Shown here one piece after another: positions 34,301 to 42,422 of a DNA stretch of 64,000 bases. Source of the DNA: Microvirga lenta (GTDB lineage: Bacteria > Pseudomonadota > Alphaproteobacteria > Rhizobiales > Beijerinckiaceae); assembly GCF_020532555.1 (NCBI RefSeq), contig NZ_JAJBBR010000015.1, positions 1 to 64,000 on the forward strand, given 5' to 3'. The position numbers and the translations under genes are program-made. Under the pieces are notes generated by a model, which worked only from the letters and a program-made list of their open reading frames with translations, ran no database searches and was not told the origin of the DNA. Position 1 is the first letter of the stretch. Each line of letters starts with the position of its first letter.

Positions 34301-36271
34301 CGGAAGGTTGGCTTGGTTCAGTTCGCCGGATGCGTCCTCGATCTGCAGACCGACGAGGGAGGAGGGCGTCCGCGCCAGATAGCGCATCATCGGTTCCAGC
34401 GGAGGCTCCTCGGGAGCCTCGTGGCCGTGCAGGAGCCCTCGTTCGGACAAGGCCTCGTGGAAGAGCCGGAGATCGTTCCTGCGGCCTCCCCTCTCCCTTT
34501 CGGCCGTATCGTTATCGTAGACTCCGAGGGTCTGCCGCAAATCGGTGTCGAGACCGCGCCACCAGCCACGGAAGGTCGGCAGGTCGTGCGTCGTGAACAC
34601 CGCCAGGGCGGAGCGGGGATAGCTCTCGGGCCGCTTGAAGGCTCCGCCATCCTCTCGTTCGAACCAGAGAACCCGGTAACTCAGGATGCCCGAGGCCATG
34701 ATCGCGTCGGAGAAGCCTTCCGGCCCTGTGCCGAGATCCTCCGCAATGACCACGCTGCGCGCCCGGTTGCTCTCGAGGCGCAGCACCGCCAGCATCGCCT
34801 CGAAGGGATAGGAGACGTAGGCACCCTGCGCGGCCGACATGCCGGACGGAATCAGGAACAGGCGCTGAATCTGGAAGGCATGGTCGATCCGGATCGCACC
34901 GGCATGGCGCATGTTGGAGGCGACGAGTGCGCGGAACGCCGCCAGGCCCTGCTCCTCCAGCGTGAGAGGGTTGAAGGGGGGCAGACCCCAGTTCTGGCCG
35001 GTGGGGCCGAAGGGATCGGGCGGCGAGCCGATCGACAGGCCCGGCGCGAAGCGCTCGGGATTGGACCAGATCTCGGAACCGCCTGCATCGGCCCCGACGG
35101 CGAGGTCGCGATAGAGCCCGATGTTCATTCCGGCCGAGCGCGCCCGATCGGACGCCTCGCCGAGTTGAAGATCCGCCAGCCATTGCAGCCATGCGTGGAA
35201 TGCCACCAGGTCCGCGCTGTCGCGCTCGAAGGCCCGGACCTCGCGCGAACGGGCGTTCCGGTAGGGCTCGGGCCAGTCGCCGAGCCACCAGCGCTCCTCC
35301 CTCCGGAAATGCTCCGAGAGGGCTTCGAACGTGGCATGGGCCTGCAGCGCCTCTCCGCCCTTGCGGCGGAACGTTTCGAAGGCGGCGTGATCGCCGCCGT
35401 TCTGGAAATCCTCCCAGAGGGCATCGAGAAGCGAACGCTTCAGGTCCCACACCGCCGCATGATCGACGAGCGGTGCATCGCGCAGCGCCGCAAGCCGTTC
35501 CTGCATGCCGGAATCGTCGAGGAGCCTGGCGGCGCGGCTTTCCGAGAAGCCTGCCACGGCGACGGGGTTGATGAAGATCGTTTCGAGGAAGAGGCGGGAG
35601 GAGGGGGAGTAGGGGGAGATCTTGGTGCGGTCGGCGGAGAAAAGGGCGTGAACCGGGCTGAGGCCGAGGAACGAGGCCCCGAACTCGCCCGTACCGGCCG
35701 CAAGATCGGCGACGTCGGTATAGTCGCCGATTCCCTGATTGCGGGCCGAGCGAAGGGAATAGATTTGGGTCGTGGTGCCCCACAGGCGGCCGCCCTCGCG
35801 CATGGCGCGCGGTTCCCAGCACCGGCGTGGAGCCGCGATGATCGTCGCCTGCGCCGTCCGGCCCTCGGCCTGAACCTGGAGACGGTGATAGCCCAAGGGA
35901 AGCGGGGCCAGCATGATCGTGGCGCCCTCGGCGCCATTCGTCACCTTCGCCCGGCCTTCCCGTGTGGCGCCACCCTCTTCCTGCAGGCGCCAGACGACGG
36001 AGCCGCTCGTCACTCCGCGAACGGGAACGGTAAACTGGCGCCCGGATTCGGCCGGTATCAATGCGGGCACGAGACCATTCTTCAGGGCTTCGACACGGCC
36101 CAGCGTATCGCGCGCCTCGGCCTCGCTTTCGATTTCCAGTCCGAGCCCTGCGAGAGCGGCTCTCTTCGACTCGAGAGGGGTCTCGATCGTCTTCCCCTCC
36201 TGGTCCCGATACCGGTCGGCGACGCCGACCAATGCGGCGATCCGGCGGATGATCTCGTCATGTCCGCTCAT
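31370..36271 (-). CDS. treY: MalQ-TreY fusion: 4-alpha-glucanotransferase plus maltooligosyltrehalose synthase
   Basis: 1633 residues. Residues 1 to about 700 are a GH77 amylomaltase with AIRIDHAFQIQ, VIAEDLGTGPEG and FTTHDLPTFRGWW, all three catalytic acids present. From about residue 708 (RATYRLQFHKDFTFDD) comes TreY, which turns the reducing end of a maltooligosaccharide into a trehalosyl unit. It has DIVPNHMGVG, GLRIDHVDGLADP, IVIEKILEPGE and TATHDTKRGEDARAR. MalQ could rebuild chains from the short oligosaccharides left by TreY/TreZ. Both domains look complete, with no frameshift. The ends overlap treZ and glgE by 4 bases each. Confidence 0.94.
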   Translation of the reverse strand: MSGHDEIIRRIAALVGVADRYRDQEGKTIETPLESKRAALAGLGLEIESEAEARDTLGRVEALKNGLVPALIPAESGRQFTVPVRGVTSGSVVWRLQEEGGATREGRAKVTNGAEGATIMLAPLPLGYHRLQVQAEGRTAQATIIAAPRRCWEPRAMREGGRLWGTTTQIYSLRSARNQGIGDYTDVADLAAGTGEFGASFLGLSPVHALFSADRTKISPYSPSSRLFLETIFINPVAVAGFSESRAARLLDDSGMQERLAALRDAPLVDHAAVWDLKRSLLDALWEDFQNGGDHAAFETFRRKGGEALQAHATFEALSEHFRREERWWLGDWPEPYRNARSREVRAFERDSADLVAFHAWLQWLADLQLGEASDRARSAGMNIGLYRDLAVGADAGGSEIWSNPERFAPGLSIGSPPDPFGPTGQNWGLPPFNPLTLEEQGLAAFRALVASNMRHAGAIRIDHAFQIQRLFLIPSGMSAAQGAYVSYPFEAMLAVLRLESNRARSVVIAEDLGTGPEGFSDAIMASGILSYRVLWFEREDGGAFKRPESYPRSALAVFTTHDLPTFRGWWRGLDTDLRQTLGVYDNDTAERERGGRRNDLRLFHEALSERGLLHGHEAPEEPPLEPMMRYLARTPSSLVGLQIEDASGELNQANLPGQDQSHPNWKRRLGTDLDAIIAPGSELAKLAAALAEEGRGIQPRTSTLASPPPRATYRLQFHKDFTFDDAVRIVPYLAKLGISHVYSSPIHTARPGSVHGYDIVDHSRINPELGGEEGFRRLTDALKEHGLGLVLDIVPNHMGVGGADNAWWLSVLEWGELSPFGRAFDIDWERLGANHKLIVPFLGDRYGEALEKGDLKLTYDAEEGSFSVWHWEHRFPVCPLTYPIILDRALAALPAGPSGGSAEMLAISERLRTMNDETIPERRAAFPEECETLKGRLAQAVAGTPELQQAIDHAVTFINGSVGLPESFGTLHRILEAQAYRLAHWRVAASDINYRRFFDINALAGLRVEDTDVFERSHAMVFRLVREGLIQGLRIDHVDGLADPEGYLRALQAAVGPGFYIVIEKILEPGEPLRPWPVAGTTGYDVLNLLDGVFVDSTAAEKMEQLYRSMSGLEGRYGALLREAKVEVLETSFASELEVLTSDLKRLADSDRRTRDYTVYALRRALSEIIARFPVYRTYLGEAEAVPEDRALLEETIEASKRHSVLPDRTVHDFIAASLLTDHADAPAVGPDTELVRRFRRRFQQLTGPVMAKSLEDTFFYRYVRLLSLNEVGGDPHHFGVPAEEFHRINQDRARSWPHAMIATATHDTKRGEDARARLNVLSEVPDLWAEALRRWQETVFSHAKGDGEARPDANDQYLILQAILGAWPVELLDEGAEANAVAAFRERIEGFVTKALREAKRHTSWVHVNEAYEAATLGLVRELLDPEASFLSDFRPLARRLAFSGMLAGLARTILKVTLPGVPDIYQGTEMWDLSLVDPDNRRPVDYDLRTAALDANAPAASLMPHWQDGRIKQRVLAALLADRAECPGLYASSDYQVVRPHGSLSRNVLAFTRTSGEERLLVIVPRLVTRLIQDETPPLGAEVWGDTSVQVPPGSWRNIITGEITEIGQNTTRISELFTDLPFSVLRAQS

Positions 36272-38082
36272 CGGGCAGAATCCTTGATGAACATCCCAGT
36301 CCAGGATGGCAGACGTGCGCGCCCGCCTTCATGTTCCACGTTGGAACTGCTCCAGATGGCGGAGCCCGTGCTCCCAACCTCCACCTCGGCGGGGCTCTCG
36401 CCGAAATTGGCCACGAAGCGCAGCGTGCCGCCTTCATAGCGCCAGACGACATCGAGGAGTCCCGGCTTCGGCTGGGAGCTGCGAGCTTCGATGAAACGCG
36501 TCTTGGTCAGCGGGACGACCTCGGCCTGGCGCAGTTCCAGCAACCGGCGCGTTTCAGCCAAAACCTCGGCATGGGGAGACTTGGATCGCTCCTGCCAGTC
36601 GAGTTTCGAGCGGGTGAAGGTTTCCTCCAGAGTCGGATCCGGGATCTGGTCATGCCCGCCTTCCGCGAAAGACTTGAAGTTGGCAAACTCGCGACGGCGT
36701 CCCTCTCTGACGGCGTTCGACAGGGCCTCGTCTTCTGCGAAGTCGACGAAGTAGAGGAACGGTGTCGAGGCCGCCCACTCCTCTCCCATGTAGAGAAGGG
36801 GAATTTGGGGCGAGAGCAGGAGCCCCGCGCGGGCCAGGGCGAGCCGTTCGGGCGAGGCGAGATCCCCAATGCGCTCGCCGAAGGCGCGATTGCCGATCTG
36901 GTCGTGGTTCTGAAGGAAGCCGACGAAGGCGGACGGCGGCAGATGGGCGGACGGTTCTCCGCGCGGCTCTCCATCCCGGTGGGCCGATGGTTCTCCCTGA
37001 TAGGCGAAGCCCTCGGCAAGGCAGCGCCCGAGGCGCTCGACGGGCCGGTCTGCGTAGTCGACGTAGTATCCGTCCGCCTCCCCGGTGAGGAGCGTGTGCC
37101 AGCTGTGGTGCAGATCGTCGTCCCATTGGGCGGTGTGCAGGCGTGGACGGCCGCCATCGCGCCCAAGCCAGCGAGCCTCGTTCGCATCGTTCTCGAGCAC
37201 GAGGTGCACCTCCCGGTTGGGGAGCGCGGCACGGGCCCGCTCGGCGATCTCGGCCAGGATATGCTTCTCGCTGTCGTCGAGAATGGCATGGACCGCGTCG
37301 AAGCGCAGGCCGTCCGCATGGTACTCTTCGAGCCAGTAGATGGCGTTGTGAACGAAGAAGTCGCGAACCGCCGTCGCATCCGAGCCGTCGAAGTTGATGC
37401 CGGCGCCCCATGGGGTCTGGTGTCGTTCGGTAAAGAACGATTTCGCATAGGCGTGGAGGTAGTTTCCCGATGGTCCGAAGTGGTTGTAGACCACGTCGAT
37501 GAACACCATGAGGCCCAGTGCATGGGCACGATCCACGAGGCGCTTCAGATCGTCCGGTGTGCCATAGGCGGCATCGGGCGCATAATGCAGGACACCGTCA
37601 TAGCCCCAGTTGCGGCTTCCCGGGAATTCCGCGAGCGGCAGGAGTTCGATGGCCGTGATGCCCGCGTCGCGCAGGTCTTCGAGCTTGCCCATGAGGCCGG
37701 CATAGGTGCCCTCCGGCGTTGCCGTTCCCACGTGCAGCTCGGAGAGAACCGTTTCCTCCCAGGGGCGACCGGTCCAGCTTCCGTCGGACCACGTATAGGC
37801 CGCCGGATCGACGACGACGCTTTCGCGGTGGACATCGTCGGGCTGGAAGCGGGACGCCGGATCGGGGACCACAAGGCCGCCATCGATCCGGAACGCGTAG
37901 CGGCTTCCGGCCCGCGCCTCGGGCACGGTCAGGCGGTGCCAGCCGCCATCCTCCTGGGTGAGGGGGCGCTCGGCCCCGTCGAGCACCAGGGCAACCTCCT
38001 GCGCGGTCGGGGCCCACAATGCAAAACGCACGCCATCATCAGTGATCGTCGCCCCAAAGGGCATCTCATGAACCCGCCGCAT
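36268..38082 (-). CDS. treZ: Maltooligosyltrehalose trehalohydrolase
   Basis: A 604-residue GH13 enzyme that releases trehalose from the maltooligosyltrehalose made by TreY. It has an N-terminal E-set domain (FALWAPTAQEVALVLDG), then the barrel with FIDVVYNHFGPSGNYL, nucleophile in GLRFDAVHAI, acid/base in LVLENDANEARWL and FLQNHDQIGNRA. GTGGGGGAA lies 7 bases before ATG 38082, supporting that start over an in-frame ATG at 38064. It overlaps malQ-treY by 4 bases. Confidence 0.95.
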   Translation of the reverse strand: MRRVHEMPFGATITDDGVRFALWAPTAQEVALVLDGAERPLTQEDGGWHRLTVPEARAGSRYAFRIDGGLVVPDPASRFQPDDVHRESVVVDPAAYTWSDGSWTGRPWEETVLSELHVGTATPEGTYAGLMGKLEDLRDAGITAIELLPLAEFPGSRNWGYDGVLHYAPDAAYGTPDDLKRLVDRAHALGLMVFIDVVYNHFGPSGNYLHAYAKSFFTERHQTPWGAGINFDGSDATAVRDFFVHNAIYWLEEYHADGLRFDAVHAILDDSEKHILAEIAERARAALPNREVHLVLENDANEARWLGRDGGRPRLHTAQWDDDLHHSWHTLLTGEADGYYVDYADRPVERLGRCLAEGFAYQGEPSAHRDGEPRGEPSAHLPPSAFVGFLQNHDQIGNRAFGERIGDLASPERLALARAGLLLSPQIPLLYMGEEWAASTPFLYFVDFAEDEALSNAVREGRRREFANFKSFAEGGHDQIPDPTLEETFTRSKLDWQERSKSPHAEVLAETRRLLELRQAEVVPLTKTRFIEARSSQPKPGLLDVVWRYEGGTLRFVANFGESPAEVEVGSTGSAIWSSSNVEHEGGRARLPSWTGMFIKDSAR

Positions 38083-38099
38083 CGCGGTTCCCCCACCTG

Positions 38100-40187
38100 C
38101 TAATCGTGTTGAAAGAGAACTAGGGACCGGGGCTTGATCGGGAACATGCCTCCGGGCCGGACAATAAAAGAATTTTCGCGTACGAGCCCTTCGGGCAGGC
38201 TGGTGTCGAACACCTGGATCCAGCGGCCGTTCGGGATGTCCTTGGGCAGCTGGAACTTGATCCGTTGAGGCGCGGCGTTGATCAGAAGCAGCAGTCGGTG
38301 GCCGTCGGGCGCGTCGTTGCCGAGCTGCATGCCGAAGGTGCGCCTTTCGCCGTCCGCCCAGTCCCTGTCGCCCATTTCGCGCCCCTCCGGCGCAAGCCAG
38401 TGCACATCCTTCAGCCCGTCCTCCGACACCGGTGCGCCGCTGAGAAAGGAGTTGCGCCTGAAAGCCATGTAACGGCGGCGGAGCGCGATGAGGTTGCGCA
38501 CGAAGTCGAGGAGATTCGGGTCCGTTGAGCTGGCCGCCAGCCAGTCCAGCCAGCTTGTCTCGTTGTCCTGAGCGTAGGCGTTGTTGTTGCCCTTCTGGCT
38601 GCGGGAGAATTCATCCCCCATCAGAAGCATGGGAACGCCCTGCGAGAAGAAGACCGTGGCCAGCAGATTTCGTTTCATCTGCGCCCGAAGGGACAGGATC
38701 TTCGGGTCTTCCGTCGGCCCTTCCACACCCCAGTTCGAAGACAGGTTATGGCCGTGGCCGTCCTTGTTCCCCTCGCCATTCGCCTCGTTGTGGCGCTCGT
38801 TATAGCTGACGAGGTCCTGCAGGGTGAAACCGTCGTGCGAGCATACGAAGTTGATGGAAGCATAGGGTGCCCGCCCGGACCACCCATAGATCTCGCGCGA
38901 GCCGGTCATGACCCGCGTGAGTTTCGGAAGCTGCTCCGGATCGCCGCGCCAGAAGGCCCTTACCGTGTCCCGGAACTGGTCGTTCCACTCGCTCCAGCCC
39001 ATCGGGAAGCCGCCGACCCTGTATCCGCCTCCGCCCAGGTCCCACGGTTCGGCGATGAGCTTGACGCGGCTCAGCACCGGGTCCTGTCCGACCGCCCGAA
39101 GGAAGCCGGCCCGATGGGAGAAGTCGTACGGCTCGCGCGCGAGGCTCGTCGCCAGATCGAAGCGGAAGCCGTCGATGTGGTAGGTCTCGACCCAGTGGCG
39201 CAGGGAATCGAGCACCATCTGCAGCACGCGCGGGTGGTCCAGGTTGACCGTATTGCCGGTGCCGGTCGTGTCCCAGTAGAAGCGGGGATCGGGTGAGAGC
39301 TTGTAGTAGCTCGCATTGTCGATGCCCCGGAAGGACAGGGTAGGGCCGAGGTGATTGCCTTCGGCGGTGTGGTTGTAGACCACGTCGAGGAGCACTTCGA
39401 TCCCTGCTTCGTGCAGAGTCCGAATGGCGCTCTTGAAGCCGAGGATGCCGTCTTCGCCGAGATAGCGAGGCTCGGGCGCGAAAAACGCGAGGGTGGAATA
39501 GCCCCAATAGTTGCGAAGACCCTTCTCGACGAGAAACCGGTCGTCCGCGAAGCCATGGATCGGCATCAGCTCGATGGCCGTGACGCCGAGCTTGACCAGA
39601 TGCTCGACGACCGCAGGATGTCCCAGGGCCGCGTAGGAGCCTCGGACGGGTTCCGGGATGTCCGGGTGCAGCGCAGTCAGCCCCTTCACGTGCGCTTCGT
39701 AGATGACCGTATCGGTCCAGGGACGGCGCAGCGGGCGGTCGTCGCCCCAGGGATAGAACGGGTCCTCGACCACGCATTTCGGCATCATCGGGGCGCTGTC
39801 GCGCCGGTCGGGCGTCAGATCGCTGCGATGGGCGCCTGAGCGGTAGCCGAACAGGGCATCGTGCCACCGGATCCGGCCGTGGAGCTGCCTCGCATAAGGG
39901 TCGATCAGGAGCTTGTGAGGATTGAAGCGGTGGCCGTGCCGCGGCTCGTAGGGGCCGTGCACCCGATAGCCGTAGAGCTGCCCGGGCTTGATGCCTTCCA
40001 GATAGCCGTGCCAGATCTGGTCGGTCCTCTGGGGAAGCTGGATTCTTGCCGTCTCATGCCGCCCGGTCGGGTCGTAGAGACAGAGCTCCACAGCAGTGGC
40101 ATGGGCAGAGAAGAGCGAGAAGTTGACGCCCTTTCCATCCCATGTGGCCCCGAGCGGAAGTGGCGATCCGTCGTCAACCCGGAGCAT
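38100..40187 (-). CDS. glgX: Second GlgX-type debranching enzyme (TreX role)
   Basis: A 695-residue isoamylase-type GH13 enzyme, clearly paralogous to the 776-residue GlgX at 15610. It has PLPLGATWDGKGVNFSLFS, nucleophile in GFRFDLATSLAR, acid/base in LIAEPWDLGGGGYR and FVCSHDGFTLQD. It lacks the N- and C-terminal extensions of the first copy. Placed directly before treZ and treY, it fits TreX, which debranches glucan to supply linear chains to TreY. Its start overlaps the otsA end by 14 bases. Confidence 0.92.
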   Translation of the reverse strand: MLRVDDGSPLPLGATWDGKGVNFSLFSAHATAVELCLYDPTGRHETARIQLPQRTDQIWHGYLEGIKPGQLYGYRVHGPYEPRHGHRFNPHKLLIDPYARQLHGRIRWHDALFGYRSGAHRSDLTPDRRDSAPMMPKCVVEDPFYPWGDDRPLRRPWTDTVIYEAHVKGLTALHPDIPEPVRGSYAALGHPAVVEHLVKLGVTAIELMPIHGFADDRFLVEKGLRNYWGYSTLAFFAPEPRYLGEDGILGFKSAIRTLHEAGIEVLLDVVYNHTAEGNHLGPTLSFRGIDNASYYKLSPDPRFYWDTTGTGNTVNLDHPRVLQMVLDSLRHWVETYHIDGFRFDLATSLAREPYDFSHRAGFLRAVGQDPVLSRVKLIAEPWDLGGGGYRVGGFPMGWSEWNDQFRDTVRAFWRGDPEQLPKLTRVMTGSREIYGWSGRAPYASINFVCSHDGFTLQDLVSYNERHNEANGEGNKDGHGHNLSSNWGVEGPTEDPKILSLRAQMKRNLLATVFFSQGVPMLLMGDEFSRSQKGNNNAYAQDNETSWLDWLAASSTDPNLLDFVRNLIALRRRYMAFRRNSFLSGAPVSEDGLKDVHWLAPEGREMGDRDWADGERRTFGMQLGNDAPDGHRLLLLINAAPQRIKFQLPKDIPNGRWIQVFDTSLPEGLVRENSFIVRPGGMFPIKPRSLVLFQHD

Positions 40188-41775
40188 GGGCGACCCGGTT
40201 GCGAGGCCGGCCGCTGCCGCCCCTGTCGCCTTCCGGTGCAGCGGGCAGGTCGTCGCAAAGGGCAGTCAGGAAGCTTCGGCACCAGTTGTCGATTCCGTTC
40301 GAGCGCAGCCGGATCATCAGGGCGTTCCAGCGCTCCTTGCGTTCCTCGAGCGGCATCTCGACCGCCCGCGCGATGGCTGCGGCGGTTGCTTCGGTGTCGT
40401 AGGGATTCACGAGGAGCGCGGCATCGAGCTCATGCATGGCCCCGGCGAAGCGAGACAGAACGAGCACGCCGGGATCGTCCGGATCCTGAGACGCGACGAA
40501 TTCCTTGGCCACGAGGTTCATGCCGTCACGAAGCGGGGTGACGAGGCCGACCCGGGCCATGCGGTAGAGGCCCGCCAGTTGGGTGTGGCCGATGGTCTTG
40601 TTCAGGTAGCGGATCGGCGTCCAATCCACTTCGCCGAGATTGCCGTTGGTCCAGCCGGCCTGCTCGGCGATCTCGTGCTGCATCTTCTTGTATTCGGGCA
40701 CGTCCGAACGGGATTTCGGCGTGACCTGGAGGTAGACGACGCGGTTGCGCAGTTCGGGATTCGAGCGAACGCAGCACGCGAAGGCCTCGATCCGCTGCTT
40801 GATGCCTTTGGAATAGTCGAGACGATCGACGCCGATGATCAGGTCGCGGTTGCCCATGCTGGCGCGCATGCGCCGCACCACCGGGTTCCGCTCGGCGCTC
40901 GCTGCGGTCTGGGCGAAGGCATCCGTCTCGATCCCGACCGGGAAGGAGCCGATCTTGAACCGGTGGGAATCCACCTGATACTCGCCGTTCCCGACCGGAA
41001 ACCCGATCCTCTCGCGCATCAGGCACTGCCGGAAGTTCTCGGCGTCCTGCGGAGTGTGGAACCCGACGACATCGTAGGAAGCGAGGCCGTTCAACAGCCG
41101 CTCGTACGAGGGCAGGGCGCTCGCGACGTCAGATGGCGGCCAGGGGATGTGGAGAAAGAACCCGATGCGGTTGCGGCACCCGAGCCGGCGGAGTTCCGCT
41201 GCCAGTGGGATGAAGTGATAGTCGTGAATCCAGATCGTATCGTCTGCGTTCAGGAGGGGCGCCAAGGCCTCGGCAAAGGTCCGATTCACCCGGAAATAGC
41301 CTTCGGTCTGGCTGCGGTCGATCTGCAGGAGATCGAGGCGGTAGTGGCAGATCGGCCAGAGAACCCGGTTGGCAAAGCCGGTGTAGAAAAGGTCGAAATC
41401 CTTCTTCAGCACGTCCAGCACGGCGAAGGTGATGTTTCCTGCCTCGACGATGTGAGGCATGTTCTCTGCCCGGTCGACCGTCCTGCCCGACCAGCCGAAC
41501 CACAATCCGCCCTGCTGCTTGAGAGCGCCCTCCAGGGCGACCGCCAGGCCGCCGGCACTGGAGGTTCCGTCCTTCGTGGGAAGCGGGACCCGGTTCGACA
41601 CCACGACCAGCCTGCCCGACGGATTGCCTCGGGCGAGTTCCACCCGATCGAGCCTTTCATTCTCCGCGGCTCGAGCCTTGGTGGAGGACTTCATGGAGCT
41701 TGGCCGGCGTTGCGGGGGAGTGCCTGAAGGCTCAAACCGGCTGCCCATTGGGTTGTTCATTCGCAAATCGACCAT
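40174..41775 (-). CDS. otsA: Trehalose-6-phosphate synthase OtsA
   Basis: A 533-residue GT20 enzyme that makes trehalose-6-phosphate from UDP-glucose and glucose-6-phosphate. Landmarks are LVVVSNRVPLP, AGGLAVAL, WIHDYHFIPLAAELR, GVDRLDYSKGIKQR and TPLRDGMNLVAKEFVA. The first 50 residues are not conserved, so the true start may be a later Met (for example near 41694). With the promoter at 41797-41821 the ATG at 41775 would give a very short leader. The partner phosphatase gene otsB is not in the window. It heads the seven-gene operon that ends with glgB. Confidence 0.94.
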   Translation of the reverse strand: MVDLRMNNPMGSRFEPSGTPPQRRPSSMKSSTKARAAENERLDRVELARGNPSGRLVVVSNRVPLPTKDGTSSAGGLAVALEGALKQQGGLWFGWSGRTVDRAENMPHIVEAGNITFAVLDVLKKDFDLFYTGFANRVLWPICHYRLDLLQIDRSQTEGYFRVNRTFAEALAPLLNADDTIWIHDYHFIPLAAELRRLGCRNRIGFFLHIPWPPSDVASALPSYERLLNGLASYDVVGFHTPQDAENFRQCLMRERIGFPVGNGEYQVDSHRFKIGSFPVGIETDAFAQTAASAERNPVVRRMRASMGNRDLIIGVDRLDYSKGIKQRIEAFACCVRSNPELRNRVVYLQVTPKSRSDVPEYKKMQHEIAEQAGWTNGNLGEVDWTPIRYLNKTIGHTQLAGLYRMARVGLVTPLRDGMNLVAKEFVASQDPDDPGVLVLSRFAGAMHELDAALLVNPYDTEATAAAIARAVEMPLEERKERWNALMIRLRSNGIDNWCRSFLTALCDDLPAAPEGDRGGSGRPRNRVAHAPG

Positions 41776-41796
41776 GTGGGAGATTGGTCAAGTTAC

Positions 41797-41821
41797 AACC
41801 GCCAGCCGCCGCAGGTGTTCC
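41797..41821 (-). promoter_or_regulatory. EcfG-type stress promoter before otsA
   Basis: Read on the minus strand: GGAAC (41821 to 41817), 16 bases, then GGTT (41800 to 41797). This matches the alphaproteobacterial general-stress promoter GGAAC-N16/17-CGTT in all but one base. It would start RNA about 15 bases before the otsA ATG. Trehalose genes are known EcfG targets in related bacteria; use here is inferred. Confidence 0.55.
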
Positions 41822-42045
41822 GCAACGATAAAAAAAGCGTAGCAGTGATGCCGCTAGGATTTTATGGAGGCATCAGGAAATTATATTCGGATGCTGCGGA
41901 AGAAAGGTCACATTCGCGCGATAAAGCAGAAGCTTGACAGGATCAGTCACTGCTTTCCCAATTGACAGAAAGGCCGAAGCAATTTCTGACGATTCCGAGC
42001 TTCGACCTATCACACGTCAGGCCAGAGACCAGCGAGGACACAACG

Positions 42046-42315
42046 ATGATCGATCTAGAGCAGAAGATCCGCGAGCGGGCTTATCACATTTGGGAGCAGG
42101 AGGGCCGTGTCGACGGTCGCGCCGAAGAGCATTGGCAGATGGCCAAGCTCGAGCTGGCAAGCCTCGACGAGACCCCGGCTGCGGCGCTTGAAGTGGCTGC
42201 CGAGCCGGCAAAGAAGAAGGGCCGCACGGCGAAGCCGAAGGCCGTTGCCGCTGTGCCGGCAGCCGCTGCCGCGCCTGCGCCGCGCCGCCGTCGTGCTGCG
42301 GCGACGCTGCAGTAA
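42046..42315 (+). CDS. DUF2934 small basic protein
   Basis: 89 residues. The first 40 (IRERAYHIWEQEGRVDGRAE and on) are the DUF2934 helix pair, a domain of unknown function common in alphaproteobacteria. The rest is an Ala/Pro/Lys/Arg-rich tail that recalls histone H1-like sequences (KKKGRTAKPK, RRRRAAATLQ), suggesting a flexible, possibly nucleic-acid-binding end. ATG 42046 has GAGG 8 bases upstream and fits the family start; a longer start at 41962 is less likely. It is divergent from otsA and followed by a good terminator. Confidence 0.85.
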   Translation: MIDLEQKIRERAYHIWEQEGRVDGRAEEHWQMAKLELASLDETPAAALEVAAEPAKKKGRTAKPKAVAAVPAAAAAPAPRRRRAAATLQ

Positions 42316-42391
42316 GCTCCGTGCCTGACGGCATCGAAGGGCAGGGCGCATTGCTCACGATGCCCTGCCCTCGGTGCTGATATTGGTCGTG

Positions 42392-42422
42392 ACCCGGCGC
42401 AGGTCCCTTGCGCCGGGTTTTT
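42392..42422 (+). terminator. Rho-independent terminator after the DUF2934 gene
   Basis: ACCCGGCGCA and TGCGCCGGGT form a 10-bp perfect stem around a 7-base loop, followed by TTTT. A second hairpin (GGGCAGGGC/GCCCTGCCC, 42339-42370) lies just upstream. The stem ends at the 3' end of the convergent arsenite pump gene. Confidence 0.85.

Noticed and set aside
28092..36439. Very long plus-strand open frames (up to 1600 codons) antisense to glgE and malQ-treY
   Set aside because: They mirror high-GC coding DNA on the other strand and have no domain motifs or starts; the minus-strand products carry full catalytic motifs.
36268..38082. TreZ repeats GEPSAH/GEPRGEPSAH as a possible insertion
   Set aside because: A short in-frame repeat in a surface loop; all catalytic motifs are intact and there is no sign of a mobile element.
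42339..42370. GGGCAGGGC/GCCCTGCCC inverted repeat considered as an FtsK-orienting (KOPS) pair
   Set aside because: The two copies face each other and so give no direction; it is more likely part of the 3' end of the DUF2934 transcript.
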